From Cloeon dipterum (lineage: Eukaryota > Arthropoda > Insecta > Ephemeroptera > Baetidae): DNA of 64,000 nucleotides. This document shows positions 9,641 to 21,900 of the stretch, piece after piece (the first letter of the stretch is position 1; each line of letters opens with the position of its first letter). Below the pieces are notes generated by a model. It was not told where the DNA came from and did not search any database. It saw only the letters and a program-made list of their open reading frames with translations. The stretch spans positions 19,151,883 through 19,215,882 of the forward strand of contig NC_088789.1 in assembly GCF_949628265.1 (NCBI RefSeq). Direction: 5' to 3'. The position numbers and the translations under genes are program-made.

Positions 9641-12600
9641 ATGGGCAAATACAAAAATCATAGAGGACCAGCAAAGAAGAAGACCGACGAGGTGATCAGG
9701 AGACCAACCGCGGGGCAAAGGCAAGAAGCGGCGGCCGGAGAAATTTCCTTGCCATTGAAGCCTTCTGCACAAACGACGCTTCCCACGTTGCTCAAAGAAG
9801 TTCGTAATATTATTTCGTTTTCATAACATGCACGCAATTGTCAGTGAAATATCTTTGTATGTAGTTAAGATTAATAGAATTTATCATGCGGGTACCCTAA
9901 AATCATGTTAGATTTAATTTGCACGCCTTCAAATCATAAAAATATGACTTCATTGCCCAAACAAATTCACAAGGGTCGCATAATCATACTCATTCGCACT
10001 TATATCTACATAATATGTTATCTAATTGGGTATGGATAGGGGCTGAAGGTCACGGCAGACACGCCTTAAGTTAAAAACTTTCATAATTATTCAAAAATAC
10101 GTATAAATGTTAAACATTTTCGCTAGGATAGGGCATTACATACATTGCATCAGAGAGCGAGAAGTGTGAGTGGGCGGAAAGCGAGAGTCCCCCATATTAT
10201 ACGTTTGCCGACCATCATCAAATCTTTTAAAACAGAATAAGGGCGAATTTAAGGGCTGCAGGGTTATTTTCATGCTTTTTGTTCTATTCGCACGAAATTT
10301 ATAAATATGTATTTACATACGACCCTTAATTTAGGTGCTAATAGCAATATGTATTCAATTCGGGGGTAATATTGATCTTTTAAGGATCAAACTGGTTTAT
10401 TCGCAAATTTTAGTAAAGAATTACATCATCTCGGTTTACTTTCGACGTGAATGAGTTAACTAATAATAATTGTCGCTAAACTTTACAGCTCGCCAAGGGA
10501 AGCGAAGACGATAAAATCCGTTCTCTACTTGGAATATCCTGTTTAGAGAACGTAACCCTGGATAAGCAAAGCTTGAGGTCCATTGCGCCCCTTCTCAATG
10601 ACAGCTCCAACACAGTTCAAGTTGCTGCGGCAAATGCTTTGAGGTAAACAGTTACAAAGGAACACAACACGTGCAACCACGTTAGCTTGCGTTCAACGCG
10701 CCATTTTAGCAACCCCTACATTTTAGTTACACTTTCTGAATATTGAAATATCAATTTCATTCAAAACTATCTTCAGTTGTTAGTGCCAATATATATGTTA
10801 AGGGTTGTAAATTTTCAGAATGCTCGCTATGAGCGGAGGTTCTAAAGTGGCCAACGACATGATTGATGATGATATCATGACGCCGCTTGAAACTGTGATG
10901 TATGCCGCTGTAAGTAAAATCGCTATTGAAACCTGATGTAAGAAGTTAATTTGTGGTAATTTTTATAGTACGGTGTGTTATTTTCCGGCAAAACGTTGCT
11001 GGATGACAAAATTATAAAGGAAAGACTAGTTTCCTGTATTAAACTGCTCTGGACCCTTAGGTAAATTTTTGCTAATTGCGTTTTGTTTGATTCACTAACG
11101 TGATATTAATTTATTTTGTAGTGAGAACAGCGAACGTGCTTTGCAATTTGCTTCAAAGCCAAGAACGATGAACGTTCTAATCAGTTGTGCCGAATGTATA
11201 GACGATTATTTGGCATTACCAGCCGGTAATTAATTTAAATCAATATTTTAGAGCCAGCGTTTTTAAAACCATTTTAATTTACAGTACAGTGTCTTCAAAC
11301 CATCACTGAGGACAACACAGAGGCTATTCAACAGCTGACAAGTCGGCAAAAATACATGCTTGATGTCTTGGCTCTTGAATCAACTGCTGCGGAAAAAATA
11401 CAATTACAAACTTTGTTTGCTAGTGAGTTCAACATTTAGATTATCTCTCACCTGTACTGATTTCGCTTAACTAATTTCAGGCGTTATAGTCAATGTGCAC
11501 AACTGCACGATGAGCAGGGTTTTGCCTGCTACTCTTATTACTGTGGTCGGAACACTTGCCAAATGCTTGAAAATAAACATGATAAGTCAGTTAGAGGCAT
11601 TTGACGAGAAAAACATGAAGAAATGTCCTACCACAGATAAAGAAGAAATGGATATTGATGAGGATTTTGATGAATCAAAAGAAAATGACCCTTTTGTCAA
11701 GGAAATCCTTGACATGGGACTTCTCATTGACGCCCAAGTTTGCGCCCTCGAAACACTCGCCAACATCTGCACCAATAATGGTAGGAATATCATTATATTT
11801 CAAAGATTTCTGTTAATAAATGTTCTAATCAGATGATGACGAGGAAATGAACACGTCCGAGAGCAGCGAGGATGCCTTCAGCGAGTCTGAGTTTGAGGAG
11901 GGTCTGTGCTCAAACATCCAATCCCTCACCTTGCCACCAACACTGTCCTCGGAAGTGGTCAACAGCATTCTTCAAAATGGCATCCTTGCTCTCACCATGG
12001 AGAAAGCGCAACCCGTGCCCGAAGAGCTCCTGTCCCGTCTTGCTGCGTTCATAGAAGAGGAGGACATTCCCAACAGGCTTAAGAAGTTGCAGAACAGAGC
12101 TCTGTTGTGTTTGCACAACCTGATAAGAGGCTTGCCTCTTGAAGAACTTGGAGGAGCCCAGCAGCTGCAGGAGACATGGAGGTCGTTGGCTGTGAAAATT
12201 GTTACAGGTATGTTTTAAAGTTTGAAAAACTTTATGAAGCTGTTTTTTTCCTAATCGCTTGAGTTTTCAATCTAAATTCCAAGACTGGAACTGAACAATT
12301 TCTATAGCACAGACCAGATAGTTAAATAATGCCACTTTGTGCCTTTATTATGTTATTTTTTGTTAAAGTATGTAACAATTTCGCAATATTTACGTCATAA
12401 TGTCCAAATAGTTTCCAAATGAGGAGGAAAATTGTTTTAAGTCAATACCTAGAATACCAAAAATATGTAGAAAAATTTCTAAATTGCCTAAATTGGAAAG
12501 TTAAAAGAAGTCTAGGTTATTTTGATAAATATTACCTCTGGGTTTTTGTGACATTTAATTGCTGGATTCTCTAAAGTAATTTGCCTTAATTGCTGATAAT

Positions 12601-13525
12601 AGTATTTTTGTGACTAAGAAGAGCATAAAATTTTGGGTTTTAAAATTATCGATTTGATCACTAAGTTCTTGAGCATGAGGGACCTGATTTAAACAATTTT
12701 GATGGGATATGCTCAGATTAAAAAGCCGAATGTCCTAATTTTTCGTTCCTTCTTATTGTCAGTTTTCCAAAGGTTTTTGACTTCCAAATATAAAATTAAA
12801 ATCTCATATACATCATGTTAAGTTCAATGTTAATGAAATAATTTCCAAAATGTGCAACTTTGATTTCAGAGTGGGACAGTGACGCTGAGTTGATGGAGGC
12901 GGCTACATCCTCGCTGCGAGCGCTGTCCTCGCGTCTGGCTGAGGAAAAAGGCGGCTCAAGCCTTATTCAGGAAATGAGCACTGGCGATCTGGAGAAGCTG
13001 TGCAAACTAGCAGAGGGTTGCCAGGATGCCAGCGTCAGGATAAACATTTACAGAGTCCTTTCGAGCATCTCAGCCATTGTTAGCCTAAACTACTCTGAGA
13101 AAACCGCACCTCTCATTTTGGTAAGCTTAATAACACTTCTGTTTAACAAATTAATTATAATGGAAATTTCCTTGTAGACTGCGGGGAAGTTCCTCCTGGA
13201 GCAGATCACCAAAGAGACTGAAATTGTTGTCATCGCTGAGGCTTTGGACGCCCTCATGGACGCTCTCTCAGAGGACTGCTCGGACGCAGCCTGCGTTGAA
13301 ATGAAACTTGTGGCCCGTCTGCGAGACATGGTCCCTGCACTTAAGCACAAGGTAGGAACTGATTCCTTATTATTAATAATTTTGAGAGTATAATTTTGTT
13401 TTATGCTTGCGCAGATTCACTCTCAAAGACGACAGGCGCAAGGCTACAATCCTGTTGTTTCCACTGTCAAAGCCAACCTGCAAAGGTTCATTAAATACAA
13501 AGCTCAGCGACTCAGATTTGATTGA
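9641..13525 (+). CDS. HEATR3: HEAT repeat-containing protein 3 (HEATR3/Syo1), ribosomal-protein import chaperone, 649 residues
   Basis: The exons are 9641-9799, 10489-10643, 10819-10909, 10969-11060, 11122-11225, 11285-11422, 11481-11780, 11833-12207, 12870-13120, 13178-13351 and 13415-13525. They join to 1950 nt in frame; human HEATR3 is of similar length. The N-terminus MGKYKNHRGPAKKK is basic, as in the family. ARM/HEAT helices follow from about residue 50, for example SIAPLLNDSSNTVQVAAANAL. Two acidic linkers lie at about 299-316 and 347-370, as expected for a partner of basic ribosomal proteins. The C-terminal part keeps the family block FLLEQ...VVIAEALDALMD and ends in a basic helix. 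In yeast and human the protein escorts RPL5 (with RPL11) to the nucleus for 5S RNP assembly. The exon 1 donor (GAA|gttcgt) is weak but is the only one that keeps the frame. A 5' TATA box is absent, as for many housekeeping genes. Confidence 0.93.
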
Positions 13526-15593
13526 TATTCTTGCAAGGACTGTAATATTCACTGTAAACTTTGTATTACAAATTCATTTTGTATGAAAATTGTACCTCAA
13601 TATATATAAATATAGTTGTAACTTATTGCAAAAACATGAGTTTTATTTTTGCTGTATTTTATGTATGCACAATGCTAGTTAGATTGTTTAACAGTAATTA
13701 TCATCTCTCGCATTTAGGATGAATAGTAGATTTAGCAGCTCTGTTTACGTTCTAAAGTAGATTGGTAACGTTGAGTAAATAATTAAGTCGAAGGGATGAA
13801 GGAAAGTGTTGAGTGAAAGCAAGGGAGCTTCTGCTTTGTGCCACAAGAGACCATTAATCACTCGCGCCAGAGGTGCAGCTGCTTGATAAATGGATGAACA
13901 TTAATGGCACTGACATTGACAATCATGAGAGCACGAGTTGTTGTCGCCAGTGAAACTTATTATGCATGAGCAATACTCTTGTCTATTGGCCCGTTGTTCA
14001 AACTTGCGTAGCCTCCTGCGCTAATGCAATGCATGAGTGGCAATTTGACACAATAGCTATTCGCTTTGTACACCATCAGCAGCAATGCAGGCTCTGATAA
14101 TTATCTACAAATTCATTTTATCGGAAATTAATTAAAATGTATTGAAGGTAAAAGCTTGAATAAATCTTTAAGTGATAGCACAGAATTGCTCAATAGCTTT
14201 CATAGTTAAAATAAGGCGTGCTATTAAGAAAACAACAAATATTTTTTATTTTGGTTAGCATTTCAATAATTGAATATCTAAGTCAATTTCGCACTACATC
14301 AACAGCTATAGTCTCGACTGCTGTAAACAAATTTTTACTAAAGAGCGGGAAATTTCAAAAAAATGCGTTTTTTATAGAAATTCCACAAAATTACCGCCCT
14401 TGCCTCTTGTACTATAGTTTTTGAGACGAATAACAATAATAGGAAACTCCACCTAAAAAGCGATACCAGCCCATTGACTCGCATTGTTAAAGCATTCTTC
14501 AAAGTTTCAAATCAGTGGGAGATATATTTGAACATTTCGAGTATTTATTACAGGTTACCTGATGTCAGAGATGGCAAAAGGTGGTTCATTATGTGACTTG
14601 AAATGCTCAAATGGCCCAACGGAATGGGGGGCGCACCTTTCCAGCGACTTTATTGGGACAGGGACAAATTTCTGGCGTTTCAATAAAAGTGTAGGGAAGT
14701 TAAAAGATATGGCCACATTGGGCCCAAGCTTCTCTGCGGCCACTCGGGGCCTATGTTATCCGATCAGCGGTGTTATTGGGACTCTGTAATCTCAAAGCTC
14801 ACTGGATGTGCTGATCAGAGGTTCTAAAAGAGCGTGACTACAACAAATGTTGTTCCCATTTTTTGCGTGATTTATATTTTTTAGCCGTAGCAAGTGTGTC
14901 GCACTAACATGAATGTGTGTCTAGTGGCAAAGAAGGCTCCATTCCAAATAATAGCCTATGATCTTTATTATTTTTTATCACTTTTATCAATATGATGAAG
15001 TATTCCTTTTGGAGCGATATGTGTACTCAATAGGGTTCTTTTCATCGATATATTTTCACTCCAATTCGGTGTGCAAGATTGCATGAAAAAATGATGAGTA
15101 AAATTTGATCCGTTTTTTTATACTTGATCAATTGCAAGTGGAATTTGCAAGGTTTCATTTTATTAGAACATCCCTTTTCCGACTGCATTTTGCTGCTCGC
15201 TCTTTGCTCTCGTCGCACAGCACAGCAAAGAGCTCCCCTGCGGATATGTAAAAGCAAAAGCGCATATCTAAATTAATTACGCTCACTGCCTGCGAGTGCT
15301 AACTTTGGTTGAGTTGCCGCTTTTTCTGCTGTGCTCGCTCAGAAAGGCTAAATAATTTCAAAGGACGCGCTGCGGCGCAGGGCAATTAATGTGCTGACTG
15401 AACTCGTTGGACAAGATTAACCACCCCTCCGACGTTTATCTATTGCAAAGGAGAAGGAAACAGCTCGCGAAAGTTTTATAAAAATATTTTCAAGTGCCAC
15501 TCGGTGCTCTTTATTATCGTCAGAAGAGAAGTGCAGCAAAGAAATACAAAATTGACGCAAACAAAGAAGTTTTATATTTACACATCGCATTCA
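13526..15593. other. Intergenic region with a SINE copy
   Basis: HEATR3's 3' UTR probably ends soon after 13610, where there is no canonical AATAAA, only an ATATAAA-like variant. A SINE copy lies at 14465-14790. The rest shows no coding signal I can support. Confidence 0.45.
14465..14790 (+). mobile_element. tRNA-like SINE, diverged copy 1
   Basis: It aligns by eye with the minus-strand copy at 55612-56050 from its head (ACCAGCCCATTGACTCGCAT here) to CGGTGTTATTGGGACT. Shared blocks in order are ATGTCAGAGATGGCAAAA, TGCTCAAAT, GCGCACC, GCGTTTCAAT, ATGTTATCCG and GGTGTTATTGGGAC. No poly-A tail is left and the copy is clearly older. Short open frames across it are chance. Confidence 0.7.
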
Positions 15594-15599
15594 TTTATT
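15594..15599 (-). terminator. AATAAA polyadenylation signal of the first Gly/Tyr-rich gene
   Basis: The reverse complement of TTTATT lies 44 nt after the minus-strand stop codon at 15643-15645, the usual distance for a small secreted-protein gene. Confidence 0.7.
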
Positions 15600-15642
15600 C
15601 AGTTGGGCAGAATTTTACACAGGTCAGAATTTAATTTCCTTT

Positions 15643-15946
15643 TTAGCCAAAATGGCCTCTGTGGCCACCTCCGTAGCCACCGTAGCCTCCACGACCACCT
15701 CCGTAGCCACCGTGTCCTCCACGACCGTAGCCGCCACCGTAGCCTCCATGTCCATATCCGCCGCGGCCGCCTCCATATCCTCCATATCCGCGATTCTCAG
15801 CCGTCTCCAGGGTCTCGTCGGCGGCATCTTGGACCGCCTGCACGTAGGCAACCATCATGACAGCTGCCAGCAGCAGGCAAACCTATGCGGCAAATGGGAA
15901 ATGAAAAACACCCGCTCTTTTGTGATCATCAATCATATATATATAT

Positions 15947-15980
<34 letters not shown>

Positions 15981-16948
15981 CAACTTCTCGGTTTTCAGCG
16001 AACGCCGCGCGGCTGACCATCATAATGCGCTTTGTTCTCTATTTTTCTATCTCGCCCGAGAATCAGCAAAGCGAATTCTGGTCATTCCACCGACTTTTCC
16101 AGTAATTGTGCACCCCAACACACAAAGCGATTTGTCACCCCGTCGGCTCTGCTGGTGAAGGGTATTGTTTCAAGTTAGTATTAAGACCACTAGCGAGGCG
16201 TTGTAGCGAGTATTTCAAGGCTCTGTTAAATTGAGTTCGCTATTTTATACAAAAAAAAAAAAATCCCAGAGTAACCATTCTTTTCTATAGGATGATAATA
16301 GAAAACAAATTGTCCTTGAGTATATTTAAAAAAATCCTTCGCACCCAACACTCAATTAAAGAGGATTTTTTTTACCGACGAGTGAATATTTCCCATTTAT
16401 CGTGTCCTTTGAAATGATAAATTTTTAGACATTTAAAATTACTTGGAATAAATTAGTCAGTCAACTGTGTGGCGCCTGATCATCTAGCTCCAGGTCGAAA
16501 TTTCAAAACAAATCATTCAAAAACCATCACAATATAGTCCACATATTTTTGCCACCTTTCCTTATTTTTGTATTCGTACCGCATTTTAGTTTCCGATTAG
16601 ATTTCCTCTATAACGACTTTGAAAGAATTCAATGCATCGCATCACGTCCACACCCCGTTGTGGTGTAATCAAGAATGTAATTAAAAGTTACGGTCAGAAA
16701 ATGTGAAGCTAAAATAAAAAGGGAGCGTGACTGAAGGGTGGCTCACGCTCTCAAAAGCAGTGGTCTTTGTGTTAATCCATGGTGTGCAAAATTGGAAAAA
16801 AATACACGAACAAGGTAATGGAAGCGGAAAGTGATGCTCTGGCTGCAAAATATTTGCCAAGGAGCGACTTCAAAGCTAACGCCGGCGTCGGCGTTTCTTT
16901 TCTAATTAAAAGTTGAAATAATTCTCAGCTTACCCAGAGCTTCGTCAT
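15643..16948 (-). CDS. Secreted Gly/Tyr/His-rich small protein, two exons, 84 residues
   Basis: Exon 1 coding is 16948-16934 (MTKLW) and ends at a gtaagc donor. Exon 2 is 15882-15643, behind the acceptor gcatag. The join gives the signal peptide MTKLWVCLLLAAVMMVAYVQA. A short acidic spacer of about 14 residues (VQDAADETLETAEN) follows. The rest is a low-complexity RGYGGYGGGRGGYGHGGYGG-type repeat ending GGHRGHFG. The intron is 1051 nt. This layout is typical of arthropod glycine-rich secreted proteins, including cuticular proteins, GGY-type antimicrobial peptides and neuropeptide-like precursors. Sequence alone does not decide among them. A TATA box sits about 60 bp upstream of the ATG and an AATAAA lies downstream. 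The gene on the plus strand at 35.9 kb has the same architecture and composition. Confidence 0.85.
15949..15976. repeat. (AC)14 microsatellite
   Basis: Fourteen AC units are preceded by a short (AT)n tract at about 15935-15946. They lie inside the single intron of the minus-strand Gly/Tyr-rich gene, 67 bp from its exon 2. Confidence 0.95.
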
Positions 16949-17008
16949 GTTGAGTAGGAGTTGTTGGCTAGGAGACGATGTGATTGAGCTGCTAACCCTC
17001 GGAGGCTT

Positions 17009-17018
17009 GTATATATAG
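17009..17018 (-). promoter_or_regulatory. TATA box of the first Gly/Tyr-rich gene
   Basis: CTATATATAC on the minus strand lies about 30 bp upstream of a TCA initiator-like site near 16985, with a 5' leader of about 37 nt before the ATG at 16948. The motif is nearly palindromic, so it could also serve the plus strand, where a CAGT initiator-like site lies at 17040-17043. Confidence 0.6.
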
Positions 17019-18648
17019 CAACTGCGGCGTCCAGTTCCACCAGTAAGATGGGCGAAGCTAAACACTTTTCGTGTAGCGCAATTCATGCAACAAGTCGGGG
17101 AGGCAAGTTTTATCAGCGCGAGGAAGGCCCACCAGACCCAAAACCGGTCTTTTTACCTTGTATTATTATCTGCGTCAATGGCGAGGAAGCGAGAAAAATA
17201 ATACAAGAAGAGATTGAAAACACGTCGCTTACAATTAGACCCACTGCGCACTGGCAGCCGCGACTTTTCTCAAAGTCAAAAGGTATTCGATCTGACGCTC
17301 GTTGAAGGACCATACCTACGCATGTGTCTTGTGGATCGTGAGCATCTCTCATATTTCATGACGAACGAAAGATTTTTTCTATTTAATTACACCACATGCT
17401 AATTATTTTCTAGGCTCGTGCAGTTGCTTCGCATGGCTGATTTGCATCAGTTACGTTTGTACACTTCATTAGATGACCGTGAAGAATCAAGTGAGTGGCA
17501 TCTAATATACCAAAATTGTAAGCAATTAAGTAAATTCGTGATTTTTTTCTTCCTCAACATGTACCAAAATAATAATCACAAAATTATGAAAATAGAGAAT
17601 ATATTATGGCTAAATATGAGTATTAGAAATGGATTTTTCATAGCCCATTTGCCGTGTTAGGAATCTTGCAAAGTTTATAATATATTTATAATTGTCTATT
17701 TATTCTTAACATCACAAAATTGACAAAAAAAGGGGAGAGAAATTTTAAACTGCCACAATTTCTTGAAAAGTGGTTGAATTAAACGTTACATTTTTAATCT
17801 ACCCCCAGCGAGACGAATTCAATGATGAGCAATTTTCATATTTTTGCAAAAGTTCGTGATTTTTCAAAAATTCCGATAGAAAATTGTTCTGGAAAAATCG
17901 CGTGCAGAAATTTAGAACCTGAATATATTTTGGCTTTTTTAAAATTTTATACGGGTTGCATGACTGATGGTAAATATGGGTATATATTTTTAAAACGGCC
18001 TTTCCGGGAAGTGGGAAGAAGAGTAAATTTTTCCGGAATATGATAAAAATTGCTAGTATCATCACAAGCTTTATGAATTTGCCTAGATTTGCCGCAGAGC
18101 TATGAAATCCAAAAAACTCGTATCTATTAATTTAAAACTCTGAATAGGATGATAGAGGAAAAGCTATTTTTCTCTAATTCATGATGTGCTCTCGTTCTCA
18201 ATGTAAAGAGAAGAGTATGTACATGACGCAGCAATTCAATTACAGATTTTTCATTAAATCTTCTTAAGAGCTTTGGGAATACCTCTCTTACTTTTAAAAT
18301 TATTTTAACCATGATTGCTGCCCTTGGGTCAAGGCTTACTGAGTTCAACGACCAAATTCTTCCTTCACATGATGCAACAGCTGCGTTCTTGCCATTACAT
18401 CGGAATAAGCTCGTGCATGTAATTACTTTTGCCTTTTATGCCGAGCTAAAGCGTGGAAACGAGCAAAAAGTGGTAGTAATAATCTTTGTATCTTCACGCA
18501 GCAAAAAAGCCACTTCAAGGAAGGTATACAATGAGGTAGCAACTAACCTGCTTCCAAATAAAATTTTTGAAACCCATTAAAACTTGTTTGAAAAATCAAC
18601 AAATCGATCCTTTTTTAAATATTAAATCCTCACTCAAACCCTCGAATT

Positions 18649-18916
18649 GTTGTCTCAGCCGCGTAATTTTAGGCAGTGACTTTAGCTAAAACTACTTCGG
18701 AATGATTGGCGCCGGCGGCTGACTGTGAGCGATTTTTTCCGGTGGCTGACAAAAAATTTTGACACTACTGAATGTCCTAGCGGCCGGAGACCAATTTTTT
18801 CTCAGGCACTCTACAATTTTATCGACTTTTAAACTGGCTGGTGCAGGCTGGCGACTGACCACATGACCCGAAATTTTCCGGCTGACTTGGAGCAACGCGG
18901 ATGGCTGAGACCTCTA
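18649..18916. mobile_element. MITE-like non-autonomous DNA transposon, copy 2
   Basis: The left end GTCTCAGCCGCGTAATTTTA and the right end, reversed, AGAGGTCTCAGCCATCCGC form terminal inverted repeats like those of copy 1 at 8899-9110. The interior has repeated GGCTGAC and CCGG...ATTTT modules in both orientations, typical of subterminal repeats. No protein is encoded. Confidence 0.5.
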
Positions 18917-21900
18917 GTAGTTGTATATAAAATATCAGTGCCATTTCAAGTTGTGTGTATCATGTTCTCTCTCACAACAGGTATGTTTGCTGCTGGGATG
19001 ACCGTATTTGTATTCAAATTTATTCACAGAAATGCACTGCGGTCGTGCATAAAAAGTCGGTGGCGGCGGTGGCATTATTAAATCTGCCACAGAAAAATGC
19101 ACGCGCTTGTGAAAAGGGCAGGCACGGCAAAGTTTCGCATGCTCGGCTGCCTGTCGCCCATTCTCTGTCGCGATTTCCGAGCAAAGCTCTGCTCATGTGT
19201 CCCACAATGTTACAGTGAGCTTCCTCTCGTTTTTCGCCACCGCAAAACTACTGTATAATCCTAAATGAAATTACCTCACATGGTGAACACTCATTTTCAA
19301 ATTGTATTACCTAGGCAAAATGGAATTATTCTAGAGTCTCTTGGAAAAGGATAATTCTAATTCACTCATAATTTTTCAAAACTCCTAATTCTGCGTATGA
19401 CTTCGTTTTTTTAGACGTTAAATGCAATATGACCTCGAATATTTTCTAAAATTTCTGACTTTGTTTTAGATCAATTGAGAAAATGCGGAGTATATTTATT
19501 TACTATTCATTATTTTCCTTTCTTGCTTTTTTATTTATCTTCTGTGTATAATTTCTTATGAATGACAAAGAGAAGTATTTTTAACATTACAAAATCCTTC
19601 TTCTTAAATCCGAACAAACTAAAGAAGAGTTATTTACAGACCAAAAATTTTTAAGTATTTATTGCGTTGTTAACTATATCAAGTACAAGAAGTAGTTCAT
19701 GGAGTATATTGTTTATGAAATTTATCAACAGTGTGCTAAATGTAAATTCAGAACCGTGGTGCCGCTATATTTCAAATGTTCCAAAATTTTGAAAGATTTG
19801 CCAGTTATTTTTTCGCCTGATTTCGATTCCTCTTGTTGTGATCTATGAGGTAAATTCCCCACGTTTTACAATTAGGAGACAGTGCTTGCCGCTTTATTAG
19901 CATGCTGCCGTGACACTCTTTGACCTGCCACTGACCGGCGAGGCGCCATGACCAGGCGCCCGGGTAAACAACCACGGGCGGTGGTAACGGTCCACAAAAT
20001 TAGAAAGTTCCCCAACACATGCAAACTTTGAACCGATATTCTCAAAATTTTAAACGGCAAGCTGGGAATTTTAAGCTCTTTCCTAATTTCTAGATAGTAT
20101 TTCAAGTGAATAAGGTGCAAAGGTTTTTTTCACAAATTTTCTTTAAAGCTTTATTTGCTTTAATTGTATTTAAACTGTGTGATGCCTAAAAACTCTGTAC
20201 ATAATTATTGCGATTGTCAGTAGCTGCTGCTTCTTATAATGAAACACACATATGTATTCGAGTGTTGCAAAAATCGCAACCCTGTGTCGGAGATTACTGG
20301 CAATCGTCACTTGTTTTTCTATTTTTAGTGCAGGTTTTTTAATGTAATTTTTCTCACTTTAACCCAATAAAATTGATTGTTACTGTGGAAAAGAATGAAA
20401 ATTTGTTGAGAGCTTCTCGTGATCAATTTTTCAGATCTTTTTCACCACAACATCAATCTTTATTTACTTTGTAAGAGCATGAGAAATAAATCTTGCATCT
20501 GACACGGAAATGACAGCAAGTACATCTACTTCTCAGCTTCTGACGTAAAATGACTGCATCTATATACTGTATTAATGAGTGTTGCAACAAATTTTGCAAG
20601 GCCTGTTAAATCTTCACTTTCCTGGTCAATTCACATTTTAGCTCAAACCTTTCCTGGAAATTGTTATTTATAGAAGGTCTTCTATTTTTTTCTCTTTTAT
20701 TTCAACCCTGAAATAAATCCGCTAAAACATTCGACCCAAATAGCAATAATTATTGCTGGAGTGAGTGCGGTGCGCGGCATGTGCGCATTATCCGCATTTT
20801 TCGCGGCTTTGTTATCGCAGTGCAGAATAATGAGACTGACTAATGCAAATTATTATTCGCTCAGCAGCATTTGTGTATATTTTAGAAGCGTACGCGCGCG
20901 TGTTTCGCCCGGAGCACTGGCGAAAAAGCGGATACTAATAGCAAAGCCGACGCATCACGCGGAAGGCAAACGCTCAGGTCTGGTGGGCGATGCCACCGCA
21001 CCGGTGCAGACTGGTTTCTGCGGGAATCCCAAATAACATCAACATCACACAAGAGTGAACCTTGCACGACTCTGGTTTCAATACCAATTTGATTGCCATC
21101 CTGCAAAATGGATGAGTGAATAAATTAGAACACGCCTAGCTCATGACGACGATGGGAATGTCGCAAATCTTGTTTGCAGCGTTCTCAGCCAATTTTTGCA
21201 CTGATATAAACCATAAAACGAAAATCGATGAGCCATCTGACGTGCTTGCCCGAGATTCTGCGGTTTCAGTAACCTTGGCGAATGTAGCAGACAATAATCT
21301 TTGGAATTTTAAGAGTTGTGAGTTCTCCTGATAAAGAAATACCATATGAAATATGAAATTCAAAAATTCGTTGAATGAAGCTTCAGTTCACCATTTCCAA
21401 CGGAGAGTATACTCTGTCAAAGAAAAATATATCAACATAATTGACATTTTCGTCAGTCAGGGAACAAAATTTAATTACCTCTCTGTTATATTTTAGCTTT
21501 GCTCAACTTCTCTCTAGCAGGGTTTGACAAAATGGCAGAAAGACTGTCCAGTGGTTTTCCCGGAAATTTCTGGAATTAACCACAACATTTTCACACCAGT
21601 CTTGGTATAATTATAAGCAGAACTCCCATTTTTCACGGTTGGAAAATCTAGAAAATGCTTTATCTTTCATGCGACTGTAATTGAATAAAGACACATAAAA
21701 TGATTCTCGGATTGGAACATTTGAATTTTAATTATATTCAACATAAAAATAACCTCGAGTAGTCGCATATTTCAAATATTTGAATTTTACTTTTCATTTA
21801 GATATAATAGTCCATTACTTTGAATATGCTAACAGGGAATAAGATATTCTCGGATTAAGGCACCACTTTCCACCAGTGGCACTATCATAAAAAACATGTT

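Noticed and set aside
15504..15948. Plus-strand frames over the Gly/Tyr-rich exon
   Set aside because: They are shadows of the minus-strand coding repeat.
17048..17305. 85-codon plus-strand frame just downstream of a TATA-like sequence
   Set aside because: No recognisable domain, no convincing splice continuation, and the TATA box is explained by the minus-strand gene.
20761..21036. 91-codon plus-strand frame
   Set aside because: No family content, no splice context, and the frame is interrupted right after a GC-rich patch.
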